A stretch of DNA of 64,000 nt from Candidatus Cetobacterium colombiensis (lineage in GTDB: Bacteria; Fusobacteriota; Fusobacteriia; Fusobacteriales; Fusobacteriaceae). A program made the translations under genes and the position numbers. Location of the stretch: assembly GCF_033962415.1 (NCBI RefSeq), contig NZ_JAVIKH010000008.1, forward strand, positions 59,185 through 123,184. Reading direction: 5' to 3'. Positions 45,217 to 57,345 of this stretch are shown piece after piece. Below the pieces are notes generated by a model. The model made no database searches. It saw nothing but the letters and a program-made list of their open reading frames with translations, and had not been told where the DNA came from. The first letter of the stretch is position 1, and each line of letters opens with the position of its first letter.

Positions 45217-46923
45217 ATGTTTTTACCTACTACAATGGAAGAGGTTAAAAAATTAGGATGGGATTCTTTAGATATTATTCTTATATCTGGAGATACTTAT
45301 TTAGATACCTCTTATAACGGTACTGCTATTATCGGTAAGTGGTTAGTTAAACATGGATTTAAAGTAGGTGTCATTGCTCAACCAGATGTTAATTCTGATA
45401 AAGATATAACTAGATTAGGGGCGCCCAATTTATATTGGGCCGTTTCTGCTGGTTGTGTAGACTCTATGGTTGCTAACTACACTGCAATTAAAAAAAGAAG
45501 AAAAAGTGACGATTTTACTCCTGGTGGAGAAAATAATAGAAGACCTGATCGAGCTACTATTCAATACACAAATTTAATTCGTCGTTTCTTTAAAAATAGC
45601 CCTGTTCCCATTGTTTTAGGTGGAATAGAGGCTAGTCTTAGAAGAATTGTACATTATGATTACTGGAGTAATTCTTTAAGACGACCTATTATTTTTGACG
45701 CTAAAGCTGATATCCTTTCATATGGTATGGGTGAAAAATCTATGCTAGAATTAGCTAATGCTATTAAAAATAATAAAGATTGGAAAAATATTAGAGGAAT
45801 TGGATACATTTCAAAAGAACCCAAAGATGGATACTTAGCTCTTCCTAGTTTTGAAGAGTGCGTTGATAAAAAAGAAAACTTTATTAAAGCTTTTGAATTA
45901 TTTTATCACAACTGTGATCCTATAACAGCTAAAGGTTTGTATCAGAAAAATGCTGATAGATACTTTATTCAAAATCCACCTTGTGAAAATTTTACTTCTC
46001 AAGAAATGGATGATATTTATGGCTTAGAGTTTGAAAGAGATGTTCATCCTTACTATAAAAAAGATGGTCATGTTAAAGCTTTAGATACTATTAAAAATTC
46101 AGTTACTACTCATAGAGGATGTTATGGAGAATGTAATTTCTGTGCCATCGCTGTACATCAAGGAAGAACTGTAATATCTAGAAGTGAAGATTCTATAGTT
46201 AAAGAAGTTACAACTATAGCTAATTCAAAAGGATTTAAAGGAAATATATCTGATGTTGGAGGTCCAACAGCTAACATGTATCAACTTGAATGTACAAAAA
46301 AATTAAATCATGGTGCTTGTTCTCATAAAAGATGTCTTTACCCTGAAACTTGCCCTGCTTTAAAACTTGATCATTCAAAACAGATTTCTCTTTTAAGAAG
46401 ATTAAAATCAATAGACAAAATTAAAAAAATATTTATTGCATCTGGGATCAGATATGATATGATTTTAGATGATAATAAATCAGGTGATAGATATCTTGAA
46501 GAGATTATTAAAGACCATATTTCAGGACAAATGAAAATTGCCCCTGAGCATACAGAGGATAAAATTCTTTCTCTAATGGGAAAACAAGGAAAAAGCATTT
46601 TAAAAGAGTTTAAGAATCGTTTTTATGAATTAAATAAAAAATATGATAAAAAACAATTTTTAACTTACTATTTAATTGCTGCTCACCCAGGGTGTAACGA
46701 AAAAGATATGTTAGATTTAAAAAGATTCGCATCCTCTGAACTTAAAATAAGTCCAGAGCAGGTACAAATTTTTACTCCTACTCCATCAACTTATTCTACA
46801 CTTATGTATTATACTGAAATGAATCCTCTTACTAACAAGAAATTATTTGTTGAAAAGGATAACGGTAAAAAACAAAAACAAAAAGATATTATCACACAAA
46901 CAAATAAAACTAGGAGGTATTAA
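45217..46923 (+). CDS. YgiQ-family radical SAM protein
   Basis: A 568-residue protein with an N-terminal YgiQ-type domain (about 1-280, including PDRATIQYTNLIRRFF) and a radical SAM core. The cluster motif CxxxCxxC is C302, C306 and C309 (GCYGECNFC). A further cysteine-rich segment (CSHKRCLYPETCP) may bind another metal centre. No reaction has been assigned to this family. It starts six bases after the pyrophosphatase stop and precedes der by two bases. Confidence 0.9.
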   Translation: MFLPTTMEEVKKLGWDSLDIILISGDTYLDTSYNGTAIIGKWLVKHGFKVGVIAQPDVNSDKDITRLGAPNLYWAVSAGCVDSMVANYTAIKKRRKSDDFTPGGENNRRPDRATIQYTNLIRRFFKNSPVPIVLGGIEASLRRIVHYDYWSNSLRRPIIFDAKADILSYGMGEKSMLELANAIKNNKDWKNIRGIGYISKEPKDGYLALPSFEECVDKKENFIKAFELFYHNCDPITAKGLYQKNADRYFIQNPPCENFTSQEMDDIYGLEFERDVHPYYKKDGHVKALDTIKNSVTTHRGCYGECNFCAIAVHQGRTVISRSEDSIVKEVTTIANSKGFKGNISDVGGPTANMYQLECTKKLNHGACSHKRCLYPETCPALKLDHSKQISLLRRLKSIDKIKKIFIASGIRYDMILDDNKSGDRYLEEIIKDHISGQMKIAPEHTEDKILSLMGKQGKSILKEFKNRFYELNKKYDKKQFLTYYLIAAHPGCNEKDMLDLKRFASSELKISPEQVQIFTPTPSTYSTLMYYTEMNPLTNKKLFVEKDNGKKQKQKDIITQTNKTRRY

Positions 46924-46925
46924 AA

Positions 46926-48245
46926 TTGAAACCAATTGTTGCAATCGTTGGAAGACCAAATGTTGGAAAATCAACATTATTTAATAAATTGGTTGGGGAT
47001 AGAGTTGCTATCGTTGATGACCAACCAGGAGTTACAAGAGACAGACTTTATAGAGAAACTGAATGGGCTGGAAAAGAGTTTGTTCTTGTTGATACAGGAG
47101 GACTTGAGCCTAGAAATAATGATTTTATGATGACTAAAATAAAACAACAAGCAGAAGTTGCTATGAACGAAGCTGACGTTATTTTATTCGTTGTAGATGG
47201 AAAAAATGGTTTAAATCCACTAGATGAAGAAATTGCTTACTTATTAAGAAAAAAACACAAACCAGTTATTTTATGTGTTAACAAAATAGATAATTTCCAA
47301 GCTCAACAAGATGATGTTTATGATTTCTGGGGACTTGGATTTGAACATTTAATTCCAATTTCTGGAGAACACAAAGTTAACTTAGGAGATATGCTAGATT
47401 TAGTTGTAGATATCATTGATAAAACTGTAGAAGAGTATGAAGAGGAAGAAGGATTAAAATTAGCTATTATCGGTAGACCTAATGCAGGAAAATCATCTCT
47501 TGTTAATAGACTTTCAGGAGAAGAAAGAACTATTGTTAGTAATATAGCTGGTACTACTAGAGATGCTATTGACACTGCTATTGAATTTGATGGTAATAGA
47601 TATATCCTTATTGATACTGCAGGAATTAGAAGAAAGTCTAAAGTTGAAGAAAGTTTAGAGTACTACTCTGTATTAAGAGCTATCAAAACAATTAAAAGAG
47701 CTGACGTATGTATCTGGATGATTGATGGTAGTGAAGGATTAACTGAACAAGATAAAAGAATTGCTGGAATAGCATATGAAGAAAAGAAACCTATCATTAT
47801 AGTTATAAATAAATGGGATACTATTCCCGATAAAAAGAATGATACTATGAAGAAAATGAGAGAAGAGCTTTATGCTGAATTACCATTCCTTTCTTATGCT
47901 CCTATTGAGTTTGTATCAGCTTTAACTGGACAAAGAACAACTAAATTATTAGAGCATGCTGAAGCTGTATTTGCTGAATACAATAAAAGAATTTCTACTG
48001 GATTATTAAATACTGTTATTAGTGAAGCAATCATAATGAATAATCCACCAACAAGAAAAGGTAGAGTTGTTAAAATTAATTATGCTACACAAATCTCTAC
48101 TGCTCCACCTAGATTTATTCTTTTCTGTAACTATCCAGAGCTTGTTCACTTCTCTTATGGTAGATATATCGAAAATAGATTAAGAGAAGCATTTGGATTT
48201 GAAGGAACTCCTATTGACGTTATTTTTGAACACAAAAATAGTTAA
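46926..48245 (+). CDS. der: Ribosome-assembly GTPase Der (EngA)
   Basis: A tandem GTPase of 439 residues needed for 50S ribosome maturation. The start is TTG 46926, supported by AGGAGGT seven bases upstream and by the typical N-terminus KPIVAIVGRPNVGKST. The two G domains each show GRPN(V/A)GKS(T/S), DTxGL or DTAGI and NKxD motifs: GRPNVGKS near 9, GRPNAGKS near 182, NKID and NKWD. The C-terminal KH-like domain ends before the stop. It follows YgiQ by two bases. Confidence 0.97.
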   Translation: MKPIVAIVGRPNVGKSTLFNKLVGDRVAIVDDQPGVTRDRLYRETEWAGKEFVLVDTGGLEPRNNDFMMTKIKQQAEVAMNEADVILFVVDGKNGLNPLDEEIAYLLRKKHKPVILCVNKIDNFQAQQDDVYDFWGLGFEHLIPISGEHKVNLGDMLDLVVDIIDKTVEEYEEEEGLKLAIIGRPNAGKSSLVNRLSGEERTIVSNIAGTTRDAIDTAIEFDGNRYILIDTAGIRRKSKVEESLEYYSVLRAIKTIKRADVCIWMIDGSEGLTEQDKRIAGIAYEEKKPIIIVINKWDTIPDKKNDTMKKMREELYAELPFLSYAPIEFVSALTGQRTTKLLEHAEAVFAEYNKRISTGLLNTVISEAIIMNNPPTRKGRVVKINYATQISTAPPRFILFCNYPELVHFSYGRYIENRLREAFGFEGTPIDVIFEHKNS

Positions 48246-48258
48246 TAAGGATTAAATT

Positions 48259-48915
48259 ATGAAGAAAATTCTTATTGTTGAAGATGAAAAATCACTTGCA
48301 AATATTATATCTGATGCTTTAAAATTTGAAGGATTTGACACCTCTATAGTTTATAGAGGTGACCAAGCCCTTGATTCTTTTTATGAAGAGAAACCCGATC
48401 TCATTTTATTAGATATAAATCTTCCTGGAATGAATGGGTGGGATATTTGTAAGCAATTAAAATCTATATCTCAAGTTCCTATAATTATGGTCACTGCTAG
48501 AGATAGTGAATTTGATGAAATTAAAGGACTTGAATTAGGTGCTGATGATTATATCACTAAACCTTTTACTCCTAAATTACTTATTATTAAATTAAAAAAA
48601 ATATTCAAGTTAGATAATGATACTTTTTTTAAAATCAAGGATATAACTTTTGATTTTAATACTTTTATACTTACTACACCTGACAGTATTAATACTCTTC
48701 CAAGAAGAGAGGCTCAGCTTTTAGAGTTCTTTTTAAGAAATCAAAATATTATTTTATCTCGTGAAACTTTACTAAATGAAGTTTGGGGATTTGAATTTTT
48801 TGGTGATGAAAGAGCTGTTGATACAATTGTTAAAAGGTTAAGAAAAAAACTTGGAAATTACGACAATTATATAAAAAGTGTACGAGGAGTTGGTTATGTC
48901 TTTAAAACAGATTAA
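48259..48915 (+). CDS. OmpR-family response regulator
   Basis: A 218-residue two-component regulator. The receiver domain (about 1-115) has the acidic pair ED (9-10), phospho-accepting D52 in LLDINLPG, TAR near 80 and the conserved lysine in TKPF. The C-terminal winged-helix Trans_reg_C domain (about 125-218) has EVWGFEF and RAVDTIVKRLRKKLG. The cognate kinase gene overlaps its end by 20 bases. The regulon is unknown. Confidence 0.95.
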   Translation: MKKILIVEDEKSLANIISDALKFEGFDTSIVYRGDQALDSFYEEKPDLILLDINLPGMNGWDICKQLKSISQVPIIMVTARDSEFDEIKGLELGADDYITKPFTPKLLIIKLKKIFKLDNDTFFKIKDITFDFNTFILTTPDSINTLPRREAQLLEFFLRNQNIILSRETLLNEVWGFEFFGDERAVDTIVKRLRKKLGNYDNYIKSVRGVGYVFKTD

Positions 48916-50239
48916 TTTTCCAATAAAACTAAACTTTTTTAAAAAACTATTTCTATTAACTATAGGAATAGTTTTTTTAACTATTGTTACTAGTTTTATA
49001 TTTAACTTTTTTTTCCTAGATAAATTTTATATTTATAAGAAAAAACAAAGTATCATTGAAATTAGAGATAATATTATTAAACAAATTGATAATGAAAAGA
49101 AATTAAAAAATTATATTTATTTTGCTGAAGATAACTTTGGAGTTAGAATAGATTTAAATTTACGACCCCATATGAATAGTACTAAAAAAATCTATAACTC
49201 TTTAAAAATAAATGACTCTACATTTAAAATTGGAGAAGTTGATGGAACTTCTGGTGTTATGTTTATACGATACTATGAAAAACTAAATAATGGATATGTA
49301 CTTAGTATTCGAAGCTCTATGGCTGTTATAAATAGTCATATACATGATATATTTCTATTTAATATTTTTACAGGCTTTTTCTCTTTGCTACTTAGTGGAT
49401 TTTTAGTTTCTATTTTTTCCAAAAAGATAAATCAAAATATTACTTATTTAAAAAATAATGCTAAAAAAATTGCTAAATTAGATTATCCTAAAGAAATCAT
49501 ATTAAATAGTGGCGATGAATTAGAAGAATTAGCATTTAGTTTAAACGAAATGGCTAAAGAACTTTCCTTTGCTATAGAAAATTTAAAACTTTTTGTTTCT
49601 AATGCATCTCATGAATTAAAAACTCCTATTTCTGTTCTTTGTCTTTACTCTCAAGCCTTAGCTAGAGATAATGTACCCAATGAAAGAAAAAAAGAATACT
49701 ATAAAACTATGCTCGAAAAATCTTTGGAGATGAGAACCCTAACTGAAAGTTTACTAACACTTTCTAAAATTAATTCTCCTGATTATAAAATTTTTCAACA
49801 AGAAATTGATTTAAAGATATTAATTGAAAATTCTTTAGAACAATTTGATTATATTGAATTTGAAAAAAATTTAGATGTTTTAACAAATATCCATAATTTA
49901 AAAATTCTAGGAGATTATAATCTATTTAAAATTGCAATTAATAATTTAATACAAAATATGTTGAAGTATTCTCCTGATGAAAGTGAAATTAACATTTCTC
50001 TGATTAATGGAATACTTACTTTTAAAAATCCAATTTCAAAGAAAATTTTAAAAAATCATGATAAATTATTTGAACCTTTTCAAAGAGGAGAAAATGCTTT
50101 AGATGAAAATTTAGAAGGTAGTGGTTTAGGTTTACCTCTTGTTAAAAGAATTTTGCAATTACATGGGTTTTTATTTAATTTAAGTATCGATGATAATTCC
50201 TTTAAATTTCAAATTTTTTTAAAAGAAAAAGCCGATTAA
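48896..50239 (+). CDS. Membrane sensor histidine kinase
   Basis: A 447-residue kinase starting at ATG 48896, with GAGGAG six bases upstream; an earlier GTG overlaps that site. Layout: membrane segment about 19-41, an extracytoplasmic sensor of about 110 residues (no recognisable Cache or PAS signature), a second membrane segment about 155-178, HAMP, HisKA with phospho-accepting H239 in SNASHELKTP, and HATPase_c with NLIQNMLKYSP (N box) and GSGLGLPLVKR (G2). The unusual overlap with the regulator implies coupled translation. The stimulus is unknown. Confidence 0.92.
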   Translation: MSLKQINFPIKLNFFKKLFLLTIGIVFLTIVTSFIFNFFFLDKFYIYKKKQSIIEIRDNIIKQIDNEKKLKNYIYFAEDNFGVRIDLNLRPHMNSTKKIYNSLKINDSTFKIGEVDGTSGVMFIRYYEKLNNGYVLSIRSSMAVINSHIHDIFLFNIFTGFFSLLLSGFLVSIFSKKINQNITYLKNNAKKIAKLDYPKEIILNSGDELEELAFSLNEMAKELSFAIENLKLFVSNASHELKTPISVLCLYSQALARDNVPNERKKEYYKTMLEKSLEMRTLTESLLTLSKINSPDYKIFQQEIDLKILIENSLEQFDYIEFEKNLDVLTNIHNLKILGDYNLFKIAINNLIQNMLKYSPDESEINISLINGILTFKNPISKKILKNHDKLFEPFQRGENALDENLEGSGLGLPLVKRILQLHGFLFNLSIDDNSFKFQIFLKEKAD

Positions 50240-50260
50240 GATTTCTTAATCGGCTTCATT
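50231..50260. terminator. Bidirectional terminator between histidine kinase and atp operon
   Basis: GCCGATTAAG and CTTAATCGGC form a perfect 10-bp stem around ATTT. On the minus strand the stem is followed by TTTTTCTTTT, which ends the atp operon; on the plus strand by TTCATTTTATT. Confidence 0.85.
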
Positions 50261-50263
50261 TTA

Positions 50264-50671
50264 TTATAACATTTTTTCTGCTAATTTAACCTTAGTCAAA
50301 GCTTGAGTTAATGATTTTTGTACTGTAGCAATATCAATATCTTCTGCTATTTTCTCTAATTTTTCCTTAGCAATTTGAGCTTCTTTTCTAGCAGCTTCTA
50401 AATCGATATCTTTAATATCCATAGCTTCATCTGCTAAAATTGTCACTACATTATCAGAGATTTCTACAAATCCACCTGATACATAATAGAAATTTTCTTG
50501 TCCATTATTTCTAATTTTCATTTCTCCAGTTGCTAATCCTGCAACAAAAGGTGAATGATTAGGTAAAATACCCATATCTCCTTCTGTTGTTCTTAGCATC
50601 ACAAAATTTACCTCTTCAGATAAAATTTTTGCTAATGGAGTTACTAGCTCTAGCTTAAAAGAGTTTGCCAT
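50264..50671 (-). CDS. atpC: F1Fo ATP synthase epsilon subunit
   Basis: The 135-residue epsilon subunit of the central stalk, coupling F1 to the c ring and inhibiting ATP hydrolysis. The N-terminal beta domain carries PLAKILSEEVNFVML and GDMGILPNHSPFVAGL, and the C-terminal two helices (ARKEAQIAKEKLEKI onward) are present. It is the last gene of the operon, three bases after atpD, and ends at the terminator near 50231-50260. Confidence 0.96.
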   Translation of the reverse strand: MANSFKLELVTPLAKILSEEVNFVMLRTTEGDMGILPNHSPFVAGLATGEMKIRNNGQENFYYVSGGFVEISDNVVTILADEAMDIKDIDLEAARKEAQIAKEKLEKIAEDIDIATVQKSLTQALTKVKLAEKML

Positions 50672-50673
50672 AA

Positions 50674-52101
<1,428 letters not shown>

Positions 52102-52953
52102 TTAACTTAACGCTGCTGCTCCACCAACAATTTCCGAAATCTCTTGAGTTATTGATGCTTGTCTTCTTCTATTATATTCTAAAGTTAATCCCTTTATCAT
52201 ATCTTCAGCGTTATCCGTTGCACTTTTCATTGCATTTTTTCTCGCAGAATGCTCACTTGCAGTGTTATCTAATAAAGCTTTATATAATTCTATATTTAGA
52301 TACTTTGGTAAAAGAGATGATAAAATCTCTTCTGGAGAAGGCTCAAATATATAAGCTTTATTCTCGCTTCCCTCAGCTCTTTCTATAGGAATTAATTTAC
52401 TTACTGTTAAGTCACTTACTAAAGCTGAAACAAACTTATTATAAATTACATAAACTTCATCGAAAATGTTATTATAATAATATTCTACAATATTTTCACT
52501 AATCTCTTTAGCTTTGTCATACATAGTTTCAGGAATTAGTTGTATATATTCAGCTTTTAAATCGTAGTTTCTTTTTGCACAGTATTCTTTAGCTTTTTTT
52601 CCAACTGCTATTACAGAGACCTCTTTTCCACTATTTTCAGCTCTTAACTTTTCTAGTGCTTTTAATGTATTACTATTGAAGCTTCCTGCTAGTCCTCTAT
52701 CAGAACACATAACAACTACTCCAACTTTCTTTACATCTTCTCTACCATCAAAAAGTGGGTGTTTTTCACTTTTAACACCTGCTGCAATATTTTGCAATAT
52801 TTTAGCAATACTTTCTGAATAAGGCTTTGATTGAGCTACTATTGTTGAAAACTTTTTAAACTTAGTAGTCGAAACTATTTCCATGGCCTTTGTAATTTGG
52901 TGAGTAGACTGAACACTTTTAATTCTATTTTTTATTTCTCTAGTTCCAGCCAT
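52102..52953 (-). CDS. atpG: F1Fo ATP synthase gamma subunit
   Basis: The rotary shaft of the motor, 283 residues. The N- and C-terminal helices that form the coiled coil are conserved ([20 protein letters not shown] at the start; [20 protein letters not shown] at the end), with the Rossmann-like middle domain starting [14 protein letters not shown]. It lies 14 bases after atpA and 24 before atpD. Confidence 0.98.
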   Translation of the reverse strand: MAGTREIKNRIKSVQSTHQITKAMEIVSTTKFKKFSTIVAQSKPYSESIAKILQNIAAGVKSEKHPLFDGREDVKKVGVVVMCSDRGLAGSFNSNTLKALEKLRAENSGKEVSVIAVGKKAKEYCAKRNYDLKAEYIQLIPETMYDKAKEISENIVEYYYNNIFDEVYVIYNKFVSALVSDLTVSKLIPIERAEGSENKAYIFEPSPEEILSSLLPKYLNIELYKALLDNTASEHSARKNAMKSATDNAEDMIKGLTLEYNRRRQASITQEISEIVGGAAALS

Positions 52954-52967
52954 TTTCCCACCTCTCT

Positions 52968-54470
52968 TTAATTAAAATTCTTTTTGAATGCAACAATAGC
53001 TGCTTCAATTTTAGCTTCAAGCTCTTTATCTAGACTCTTCTTTTCTACGATATCATCTAAAATAGTAGTTGTATTTCTCATTTCAGTTATTAATTCTCTT
53101 TCGAATCTTCTTACATCTTGAATTGCAATTTCATCTAAGAATCCATTAATTACTGTGTAGAAAGAAACAACTTGCTCTTCAACAGGGTAAGGACTGTATT
53201 GTGGTTGTTTTAAAACTTCCATAATTCTATGTCCTCTTTCTAATTGAGCTTTTGTAGCTTTATCTAAATCTGATCCAAATTGTGCGAATGTTAATAACTC
53301 AGTATATTGAGCTAACTCTAACTTAACTTTAGCAGCAACTTGTTTCATAGCTTTTATTTGTGCTGATCCTCCAACTCTCGATACTGATATTCCTGCGTTT
53401 ATAGCTGGTCTAAATCCAGAGTTAAATAATTGTGCATCTAGGAATATTTGTCCATCTGTTATTGAGATAACGTTTGTTGGAATATACGCAGATACGTCTC
53501 CTGCTTGAGTTTCAATTATTGGTAAAGCTGTTATTGATCCTCCACCTAATTCATCTGATAACTTTGCAGCTCTCTCAAGTAATCTTGAGTGAAGATAGAA
53601 TACGTCTCCTGGGTAAGCTTCTCTTCCAGGTGGTCTCTTAAGTAATAAAGACATTTCTCTATATGCTACCGCATGTTTTGAAAGATCATCATATACTATA
53701 AGAACTGCTTCACCTTTATCCATGAAGTATTCTCCCATTGCTACACCTGAATATGGTGCTAAATATTGTAAAGGAGCTGATTCAGAAGCTGTTGCAGCAA
53801 CAACTATTGTATATTCCATAGCTCCTGCATCTTCTAATCTCTTAACGATTTGTGCAACTGTTGATCTTTTTTGACCAATAGCAACATAAATACATTTTAC
53901 TCCTGTATTTTTTTGATTTAATATTGCGTCAATAGCAACTGCTGTTTTACCAGTTTGTCTATCTCCAATAATAAGCTCTCTTTGTCCTCTTCCAATAGGT
54001 ACCATTCCATCTATTGATTTGATTCCTGTTTGTAAAGGCTCAGATACTGGCTTTCTTGATATAATACCTGAAGCTTTTCTTTCAATCTCCATGTATTTTT
54101 CAAATTTTATTTCACCTTTTCCATCAATTGGCTCTCCTAGAGCGTTAACTACTCTTCCTAATAAAGATTCTCCTGCTGGAACTGAAGCTATTCTACCTGT
54201 AGCTTTTACTTCATCTCCCTCTTTAATCTTTGTATAGTCCCCTAGTATAACCGCTCCTACGTTATCCTCTTCTAGGTTTAGAACCATTCCTGTTATTCCG
54301 TTAGGAAACTCTAAAAGCTCTCCCGCTTTCGCACTGCTTAATCCGTAGATTCTCGCGATACCGTCTCCTACTTCTAATACAGAACCTGAAGTTTTGACAT
54401 CAAGACTCTTTTTGTAATTCTCGATCTCAGTTTTGATTATATTACTTACTTCTTCTGGTCTGATTTTCAA
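52968..54470 (-). CDS. atpA: F1Fo ATP synthase alpha subunit
   Basis: The non-catalytic nucleotide-binding F1 subunit, 500 residues, with Walker [10 protein letters not shown] near 170 and the alpha-specific signature [17 protein letters not shown] near 365-380. N-terminal helix [16 protein letters not shown] contacts the delta subunit. It is 31 bases after atpH. Confidence 0.99.
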   Translation of the reverse strand: MKIRPEEVSNIIKTEIENYKKSLDVKTSGSVLEVGDGIARIYGLSSAKAGELLEFPNGITGMVLNLEEDNVGAVILGDYTKIKEGDEVKATGRIASVPAGESLLGRVVNALGEPIDGKGEIKFEKYMEIERKASGIISRKPVSEPLQTGIKSIDGMVPIGRGQRELIIGDRQTGKTAVAIDAILNQKNTGVKCIYVAIGQKRSTVAQIVKRLEDAGAMEYTIVVAATASESAPLQYLAPYSGVAMGEYFMDKGEAVLIVYDDLSKHAVAYREMSLLLKRPPGREAYPGDVFYLHSRLLERAAKLSDELGGGSITALPIIETQAGDVSAYIPTNVISITDGQIFLDAQLFNSGFRPAINAGISVSRVGGSAQIKAMKQVAAKVKLELAQYTELLTFAQFGSDLDKATKAQLERGHRIMEVLKQPQYSPYPVEEQVVSFYTVINGFLDEIAIQDVRRFERELITEMRNTTTILDDIVEKKSLDKELEAKIEAAIVAFKKNFN

Positions 54471-54501
54471 CTGATTACACCTCCTAATTTTACAAGTAGT
54501 T

Positions 54502-55023
54502 TTATTTTTGTGTTAGAGTTTCTAACTGTCTACGGATACTTCCGTCTGTAACCTCATCACCTATTTTGATAATTCCTCCACCTATAAGAGATTTATCAAC
54601 ATTAACTACTAGCTTTATCTTTTTACCTGTTTTCTTTTCAAGATTTTTAGAAAGTTTTTCTTTTTGCTCTTCAGTTAATGAAACAGCAAAAGTAGCTTCT
54701 ACATCTAAAATTTGATTCTTTGCATAATCTAATTTAACGTATTCCGCAACAATCTCTCTAATTTGAGCAATTCTTCCTTTTTCTAAAATATAAAAAAGTA
54801 TTTCTACTCCTTCATTAGAATCTGTAAAAATTTTCTTTAAAGTTTCTTTTTTCTCATTCTCTTTAATTAAAGGATGAGTTATAAAGTTTCTAAAATCAAC
54901 ATCTGTTTTATAAAGTTCCATTGCAGAATTTAAAACATCATATACTGATTTTACTTCATTCTTTTGCTCAGCAACCTCATAGATTGCCTCTGCATATCTT
55001 TTACCAATTTGGTTTCCTATCAT
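54502..55023 (-). CDS. atpH: F1Fo ATP synthase delta subunit
   Basis: Peripheral-stalk subunit linking F1 to b, 173 residues. The N-terminal six-helix bundle begins [14 protein letters not shown], and the C-terminal part ends [19 protein letters not shown], both typical of AtpH. Its start overlaps the atpF stop by four bases (ATGA), so the two are translated together. Confidence 0.96.
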   Translation of the reverse strand: MIGNQIGKRYAEAIYEVAEQKNEVKSVYDVLNSAMELYKTDVDFRNFITHPLIKENEKKETLKKIFTDSNEGVEILFYILEKGRIAQIREIVAEYVKLDYAKNQILDVEATFAVSLTEEQKEKLSKNLEKKTGKKIKLVVNVDKSLIGGGIIKIGDEVTDGSIRRQLETLTQK

Positions 55024-55526
55024 TTTACTCCCCCTACCTCATCTATAAATTTGTCAGCTAGGGCAGCTTCTAAATCAGAGTTTAAATTCTCTTTGATTAT
55101 TTTTTCAGCTAATGTTACTGCTAATTGGTTCATTTCAACCTCTAGCTCTTTCTTAGCTGCATGCTTCATTTTTTGAATTTCTAGCTCTGCCGATTTAATC
55201 ATTTTATCTCTTTGTACTGTTGCTTCAGAGATAATAATATCTTTTCTTTCGTCAGCCTTCTTTTCTGCTAATTGAACGATTTTTGTAGCTTCGTCCTTAG
55301 CATCTTTTAATGCTTTTTGAGCTTCTTTGTTTTTTAATGCAGCTTCCTCATTATTTTTTTGAGCTTCTGAAAATTCTGCTGCAATCTTCTCTTTTCTTGT
55401 ATCCATTAATTTCATTAATGGAGCTTTAAAGTATTTATTAAATATAAATACTAAAATGAAGAAGTTTATTATTTGCCAAAACATGTTAATATCTATCGAT
55501 ACTGCAGGCATATTTGTTGGTGCCAA
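55020..55526 (-). CDS. atpF: F1Fo ATP synthase b subunit
   Basis: Peripheral stalk of 168 residues: one N-terminal membrane helix (FWQIINFFILVFIFNKYF) and a long charged coiled coil. The start is TTG 55526, with AAGGAGG eight bases upstream; the next ATG (residue 6) is 23 bases from that site. The sequence MPAVSIDINMFWQ is close to what I recall of the b subunit of Ilyobacter/Propionigenium. Confidence 0.96.
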   Translation of the reverse strand: MAPTNMPAVSIDINMFWQIINFFILVFIFNKYFKAPLMKLMDTRKEKIAAEFSEAQKNNEEAALKNKEAQKALKDAKDEATKIVQLAEKKADERKDIIISEATVQRDKMIKSAELEIQKMKHAAKKELEVEMNQLAVTLAEKIIKENLNSDLEAALADKFIDEVGGVK

Positions 55527-55572
55527 GTCTTCTACCTCCTTCCTAAAAGTATTTGATGTATTTTATAAAAAA

Positions 55573-55848
<276 letters not shown>

Positions 55849-55888
55849 TTACCTCCTAAGTTATTTTAAAATTTAATATTTGTTAGTT

Positions 55889-56701
55889 TTATTTATCATC
55901 GGGACAAACTGCATCCCCTAATGAACCTTGAATATAAACCATACTTAGCATTAAGAATACAAAACTTTGTACTACTCCACTAAATATGTCAAAATAAAGA
56001 TGTAACGGTGCTGGAATAACCATTGGTGCGGCTTTATAAATAAGCCCCATTATTACCATTCCCGCAAACATATTTCCAAACAAACGTATAGAAATATTTG
56101 TTGGTTTTGCCAATTCTCCAACTATATTAATAGGTAACATAAGTGGCATTGGTTCAAGTAATCCTTTAAAATGACCAAGTACACCATTTACTTTAAAACT
56201 TGTTCCTACAAATGTAATTGTTGTTAAAATAGCTAATCCAACAGTTGTGTTAAGATCTGCAGTTGGTGCTCTAAACGCAGGTGCTATAGCAAATACTCCA
56301 TCTTCAAAACTTCCCCATGGAATTGGTGCAAACATAAGTAAGTTACATCCTAATATAAATAGAAACAATGTTCCTAAATATGAAAAATATTTTGATGTCC
56401 ATCCTCCTAACATTTGATGAATAATTCCGTGTAGAAAATCATAAACTGATTCTGCAGCAACTTGTGCTCTTCCTGGAATTATTTCCAATTTTTTTGTTCC
56501 CATTTTAAATAGAAGTGCTAACACTAGTATTACAAACCATGTACTTATTACAGTTATTGTAACTGGTAATCCGTATTTACCATCAGCATATTCCATTGCA
56601 AATGGAATTTGATGTAAAAAATGTGGTAATGGAACATGAAACATTATTGCTGGTCCTTCTACCAATGGTGGGGTAATGAATTCTATTGGTCCTATTCTCA
56701 T
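55889..56701 (-). CDS. atpB: F1Fo ATP synthase a subunit
   Basis: The stator ion-channel subunit, 270 residues, about five to six membrane segments. The essential arginine is R206 in AKPTNISIRLFGNMFAG, which faces the c-ring glutamate. The long N-terminus (MRIGPIEFITPPLVEGPAI) recalls Ilyobacter and Propionigenium a subunits. It lies 23 bases after atpI and 46 before atpE. Confidence 0.97.
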   Translation of the reverse strand: MRIGPIEFITPPLVEGPAIMFHVPLPHFLHQIPFAMEYADGKYGLPVTITVISTWFVILVLALLFKMGTKKLEIIPGRAQVAAESVYDFLHGIIHQMLGGWTSKYFSYLGTLFLFILGCNLLMFAPIPWGSFEDGVFAIAPAFRAPTADLNTTVGLAILTTITFVGTSFKVNGVLGHFKGLLEPMPLMLPINIVGELAKPTNISIRLFGNMFAGMVIMGLIYKAAPMVIPAPLHLYFDIFSGVVQSFVFLMLSMVYIQGSLGDAVCPDDK

Positions 56702-56724
56702 AAGTTTCGCCTCCTTTCAATATT

Positions 56725-57099
56725 TTATTTTAAATACTTAGATTTAAACTTTTTTATATTGTTAAATAGAGTTATAAAGGTAATATTAATTTTTATATTT
56801 AGTAATCCCATAACTCCACTAACTAACATTGGAAATCCATAAAATTTTGTAGCTACTGCTAGAAATATTCCATATATAAAATATCTTTTTATATATCCCG
56901 TAACTCCAACTTTAAATGGAGAATTCGAAGCTAAACTTGCTTTTGCATCAAGACATATCATATAAAATCCAACAACTGATAAAATTGCTCCTATAAACAT
57001 CCCTATATAGATATACTTATTTGCAGATAATACTCCATATATTAAAATTACTATTGAGGTTATTATTCCTCTTTTTATTATTTTTTTTAACTCATCCAT
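56725..57099 (-). CDS. atpI: ATP synthase accessory protein AtpI
   Basis: A 124-residue membrane protein with about four hydrophobic segments, in the standard position before atpB. AtpI aids assembly of the c ring in studied Na+ and H+ enzymes (including, as I recall, Ilyobacter). Sequence similarity within the family is low, so the call rests on position, size and topology. Confidence 0.8.
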   Translation of the reverse strand: MDELKKIIKRGIITSIVILIYGVLSANKYIYIGMFIGAILSVVGFYMICLDAKASLASNSPFKVGVTGYIKRYFIYGIFLAVATKFYGFPMLVSGVMGLLNIKINITFITLFNNIKKFKSKYLK

Positions 57100-57112
57100 A
57101 TATCACTCAATC

Positions 57113-57322
57113 CTATTTTTTCATTATTAATTTATAAGCGTTATAAAATGCACTAAATACACCTACTATAACGAAAAAAATAAATAATGGTGTGCTTTTA
57201 AAAAAATACTTTTCTATTATTTTATAAATAAAAATAAAAACTCCAATATTTCCAATTATTAAAAATCCTAAAAATCCTAACAGTGAAAAATAATGCATAA
57301 AATCTTTATTAAAAAATATCAT
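57113..57322 (-). CDS. atpZ: AtpZ-like accessory protein of the ATP synthase
   Basis: A 69-residue protein with two membrane helices. ATG 57322 is chosen as the start because AAGGAAG lies upstream with good spacing; the GTG nine bases earlier abuts that site. The pattern GFLGFLIIGNIGVFIFI then STPLFIFFVIVGVFSAFYNAYKL matches AtpZ (ATPase gene 1), often paired with AtpI and implicated in Mg2+/Ca2+ transport or assembly. It opens the operon. The methyltransferase gene ends 23 bases upstream, and no clear promoter is visible in that gap, so the atp operon may be read from upstream. Confidence 0.72.
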   Translation of the reverse strand: MIFFNKDFMHYFSLLGFLGFLIIGNIGVFIFIYKIIEKYFFKSTPLFIFFVIVGVFSAFYNAYKLIMKK

Positions 57323-57345
57323 AATTTCCACTTCCTTAAGTCAAA